From Clostridia bacterium DTU080 (GTDB lineage: Bacteria; Bacillota; Limnochordia; DTU080), in NCBI GenBank assembly GCA_001513395.1, contig LFTP01000117.1, positions 1 through 14,704 of the forward strand: a stretch of DNA of 14,704 nt, written 5' to 3'. Of this stretch, positions 13,509 through 14,704 are shown piece after piece (the first letter of the stretch is position 1; each line of letters starts with the position of its first letter). The translations under genes and the position numbers were made by a program. The notes under the pieces were generated by a model that was not told where the DNA came from, searched no databases, and worked only from the letters and a program-made list of their open reading frames with translations.

Positions 13509-14363
13509 TTAGGAGCTTCGAGTGGCTCTTTTTTCAGCGGATTCCGCGGTCTGCTGAAGCAGAGTGGCGATAGTCACCGGCCCCACACCGCCGGGTACGG
13601 GGGTGATGGCGCTGACTATCGGTAGACTGGATTCGAAGTCCACATCGCCTACGTTGCCTTCGTTGTATCCGGCGTCCAGGACGACGGCACCGGGTTTGAG
13701 CCACGAACCCTGCACAAAGCGCGGCTTGCCTACCGCGGCGACCAGGATATCGGCTTGTCGAACGATATCAGGCAGTCCCTGGGTGCGAGAGTGACAGATC
13801 GTCACCGTGGCATTGCGGTTTAAGAGCATGATGGCCACGGGCTTGCCCAAGATCGGACTCCGACCGATCACTACGGCGTGTTTGCCTTCGATGGGCAGTT
13901 CGTAGTAGTCGATAATCGATACGATGGCTTTAGGCGTGCATGAGCGATAGCCTGGCAAGTCAAAGGCCGCTCGACCGAAACCGAGGGTCGTCACGCCGTC
14001 GACGTCCTTGTCGATGTCAATGGCATCGAACGCTGCTCTTTCGTCTATGTGTGCCGGTACCGGATGCTGCAGGAGGATGCCATCGACGGCTTCGTCTGCG
14101 TTGAGCTCCTGTATGGTTGCGATAAGCTCCTCGGTTGTCGTCTCTTCCGGCAGGTGAACGCTGCGGGAATTCATACCTACTCGCTCGCAGGTATTCCTCT
14201 TCATACGTACGTAGGTCACTGAAGCGGGATCATCGCCGACCAAGATGGTGGCCAGACACGGCACGATGCCGCGCTCTTTAAGCGCTTCAACGCGTTTGGC
14301 CACGTTGGCGCGAATATCTTCGGCTACCCGTCTGCCATCCAGCAGTTTGTCTTGTACCTGCAT
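13509..14363 (-). CDS. folD: Bifunctional methylene-THF dehydrogenase / methenyl-THF cyclohydrolase
   Basis: 284 residues from ATG 14363, with GAGGAGGCG as ribosome binding site. FolD interconverts 5,10-methylene-, 5,10-methenyl- and 10-formyl-tetrahydrofolate in the cytoplasm and so feeds purine and formyl-methionine synthesis. Catalytic and binding residues are all present: Y51 and K55 in SVTYVRMKRNTCERVG, Q99 in GILLQHPVPAHID, and D122 in DKDVDGVT. The Rossmann motif VVIGRSPILGKPVA spans 164-177, and PGGVGPVTIATLL 257-269. The QHPVP form, instead of the better known QLPLP, marks a subgroup of the family and should not remove activity. It is convergent with the small gene at zero distance. 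Its leader contains an inverted repeat (14418-14424/14434-14440). No PurR operator was recognised. Confidence 0.97.
   Translation of the reverse strand: MQVQDKLLDGRRVAEDIRANVAKRVEALKERGIVPCLATILVGDDPASVTYVRMKRNTCERVGMNSRSVHLPEETTTEELIATIQELNADEAVDGILLQHPVPAHIDERAAFDAIDIDKDVDGVTTLGFGRAAFDLPGYRSCTPKAIVSIIDYYELPIEGKHAVVIGRSPILGKPVAIMLLNRNATVTICHSRTQGLPDIVRQADILVAAVGKPRFVQGSWLKPGAVVLDAGYNEGNVGDVDFESSLPIVSAITPVPGGVGPVTIATLLQQTAESAEKRATRSS
13511..13534 (+). terminator. Plus-strand terminator embedded in the folD 3' end
   Basis: AGGAGC (13511-13516) pairs with GCTCTT (13525-13530), six pairs with one G-T, and the strand continues into a run of six T (13529-13534). On the plus strand this sits 3 bases after the stop of the small gene, in the right place to end its transcript, although the bases also code for the last residues of FolD. 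Confidence 0.5.
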
Positions 14364-14537
14364 GTTTTATCGCCTCCTCTTGTGGGCTGTCCCTATTGTG
14401 CAGCATACCGGAGCACAGCAATCCCTTGTGTATGGATTGCGCTACCATGATACCATAATCTGCCCTCAGCTGGCGTCCGCGCGCTTGACGCCAGTGAGTC
14501 AAGAGCTATGGGGCTGAAGTTCCCTGTCTATGCGGTG
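14364..14537 (-). other. folD leader / intergenic region with inverted repeat
   Basis: This stretch runs between folD and the next minus-strand gene. On the folD strand it carries GCAATCC and GGATTGC (14434-14440 and 14418-14424), able to form a 7-bp stem about 55 bases before the start codon. A doubled TACCAT (14443-14448 and 14451-14456, plus-strand reading) occurs near it. I compared it mentally with the tetrahydrofolate riboswitch and saw no convincing match. No clear -35/-10 pair was found. Confidence 0.35.
14465..14498 (-). terminator. Bulged 12-bp hairpin between the edge gene and folD
   Basis: CTCA-g-CTGGCGTC (14465-14477) pairs with GACGCCAGTGAG (14487-14498), leaving one bulged G and a 9-base loop. 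It starts about 40 bases after the stop of the minus-strand gene entering from the right, so it probably marks that gene's 3' end. No T-tract follows on either strand. Confidence 0.5.
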
Positions 14538-14704
14538 TCAGAAATTTGTAATCGGTGACATACCGCTTTCATTGAGCCGGTGGAAGAAGTGTGAAAGCCC
14601 ACCTGAACCAGTCCTACCCATATTCTTGATGGGCACCTTGGCGTTTAGTGCATTCGCCATTTTCGCAGCGGCCGAACGCACTGCGGAGCGTACCGCGTCT
14701 TGTA
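14538..14704 (-). CDS. C-terminal fragment of an unrecognised protein, cut by window edge
   Basis: The minus strand is open from the right edge to a TGA at 14538-14540, giving 54 codons. The translation is protein-like: a basic, alanine-rich helix (AVRSAVRSAAAKMANALNAK), then VPIKNMGRTGSGGLSHFF and HRLNESGMSPITNF. The other two minus frames are stopped within this stretch. I do not recognise the family. The order helix, KVxIK, G-rich turn, hydrophobic strand and helix faintly recalls the ParB C-terminal dimer domain, but key positions differ. Without the rest of the gene the assignment stays open, and a chance open frame is possible. Confidence 0.35.
   Translation of the reverse strand, partial: QDAVRSAVRSAAAKMANALNAKVPIKNMGRTGSGGLSHFFHRLNESGMSPITNF

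Noticed and set aside
14364..14537. Tetrahydrofolate riboswitch upstream of folD
   Set aside because: Position and function would fit, but I could not recognise the conserved core; only a simple inverted repeat is visible.
1..14704. CRISPR arrays, insertion sequences, tRNA or rRNA genes, prophage or defence genes
   Set aside because: No regularly spaced repeats, transposase motifs, cloverleaf or rRNA-like stretches were seen, and the recognised genes are core or spore/transport functions.

Overview
The window looks like a chromosomal segment of a moderately GC-rich, endospore-forming member of the Bacillota. A deep branch such as Limnochordia or a related clostridial lineage would fit, but that placement is inference. 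The support is: purine-operon repressor PurR, which is typical of this phylum, downstream of ispE; a SipL-type SPOCS/LysM spore protein; an AGGAGG-type ribosome binding site before almost every gene with frequent TTG/GTG starts; and an accD with a zinc ribbon. There is no sign of phage, insertion sequence, CRISPR array, tRNA or rRNA.

Layout. (1) 1-837, minus: the first 279 codons of a secreted sugar-type ABC solute-binding protein that runs off the left edge. (2) 1033-4072, plus: two adjacent envelope or spore genes. The first joins a peptidoglycan-binding domain, a LysM and a GH18 (YaaH/SleL-like) fold whose catalytic motif is ruined. The second has three SPOCS (DUF3794) segments and a C-terminal LysM and resembles SipL. 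(3) 4219-6003, minus, convergent with them across a perfect 14-bp inverted repeat: an ADP-ribosylglycohydrolase-family enzyme with a long C-terminal beta-rich, carbohydrate-binding-like extension. (4) 6004-6477: an intergenic region without a convincing gene. (5) 6478-13141, plus: eight genes in one direction, accD, a D-Ala-D-Ala carboxypeptidase, ispE, a FadR-type GntR regulator, a MobA-like nucleotidyltransferase, purR, a flavin reductase-like protein and a nitroreductase, closed by a strong hairpin at 13169-13192. (6) 13287-13508, plus: a small unrecognised gene whose start region looks frameshifted. (7) 13509-14363, minus: folD, abutting the small gene end to end with no gap. (8) 14538-14704, minus: the last 54 codons of an unrecognised gene that enters from the right edge, separated from folD by a bulged 12-bp hairpin.

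How the genes fit together. The long plus-strand cluster mixes lipid precursor supply (AccD), cell-wall trimming (carboxypeptidase), isoprenoid precursor synthesis (IspE) and purine/PRPP-responsive control (PurR). It keeps the ispE...purR neighbourhood known from Bacillota, with a regulator and a nucleotidyltransferase inserted. FolD supplies one-carbon units used in purine synthesis, so its closeness to purR may be meaningful, but no PurR site was demonstrated.

The most interesting region is 881-4072. There a probable pseudo-glycosidase with two wall-binding domains sits directly upstream of a SipL-like coat-attachment protein, behind a possible sigma-E-like promoter. It is a candidate spore-envelope module that has not been described as such, to my knowledge.
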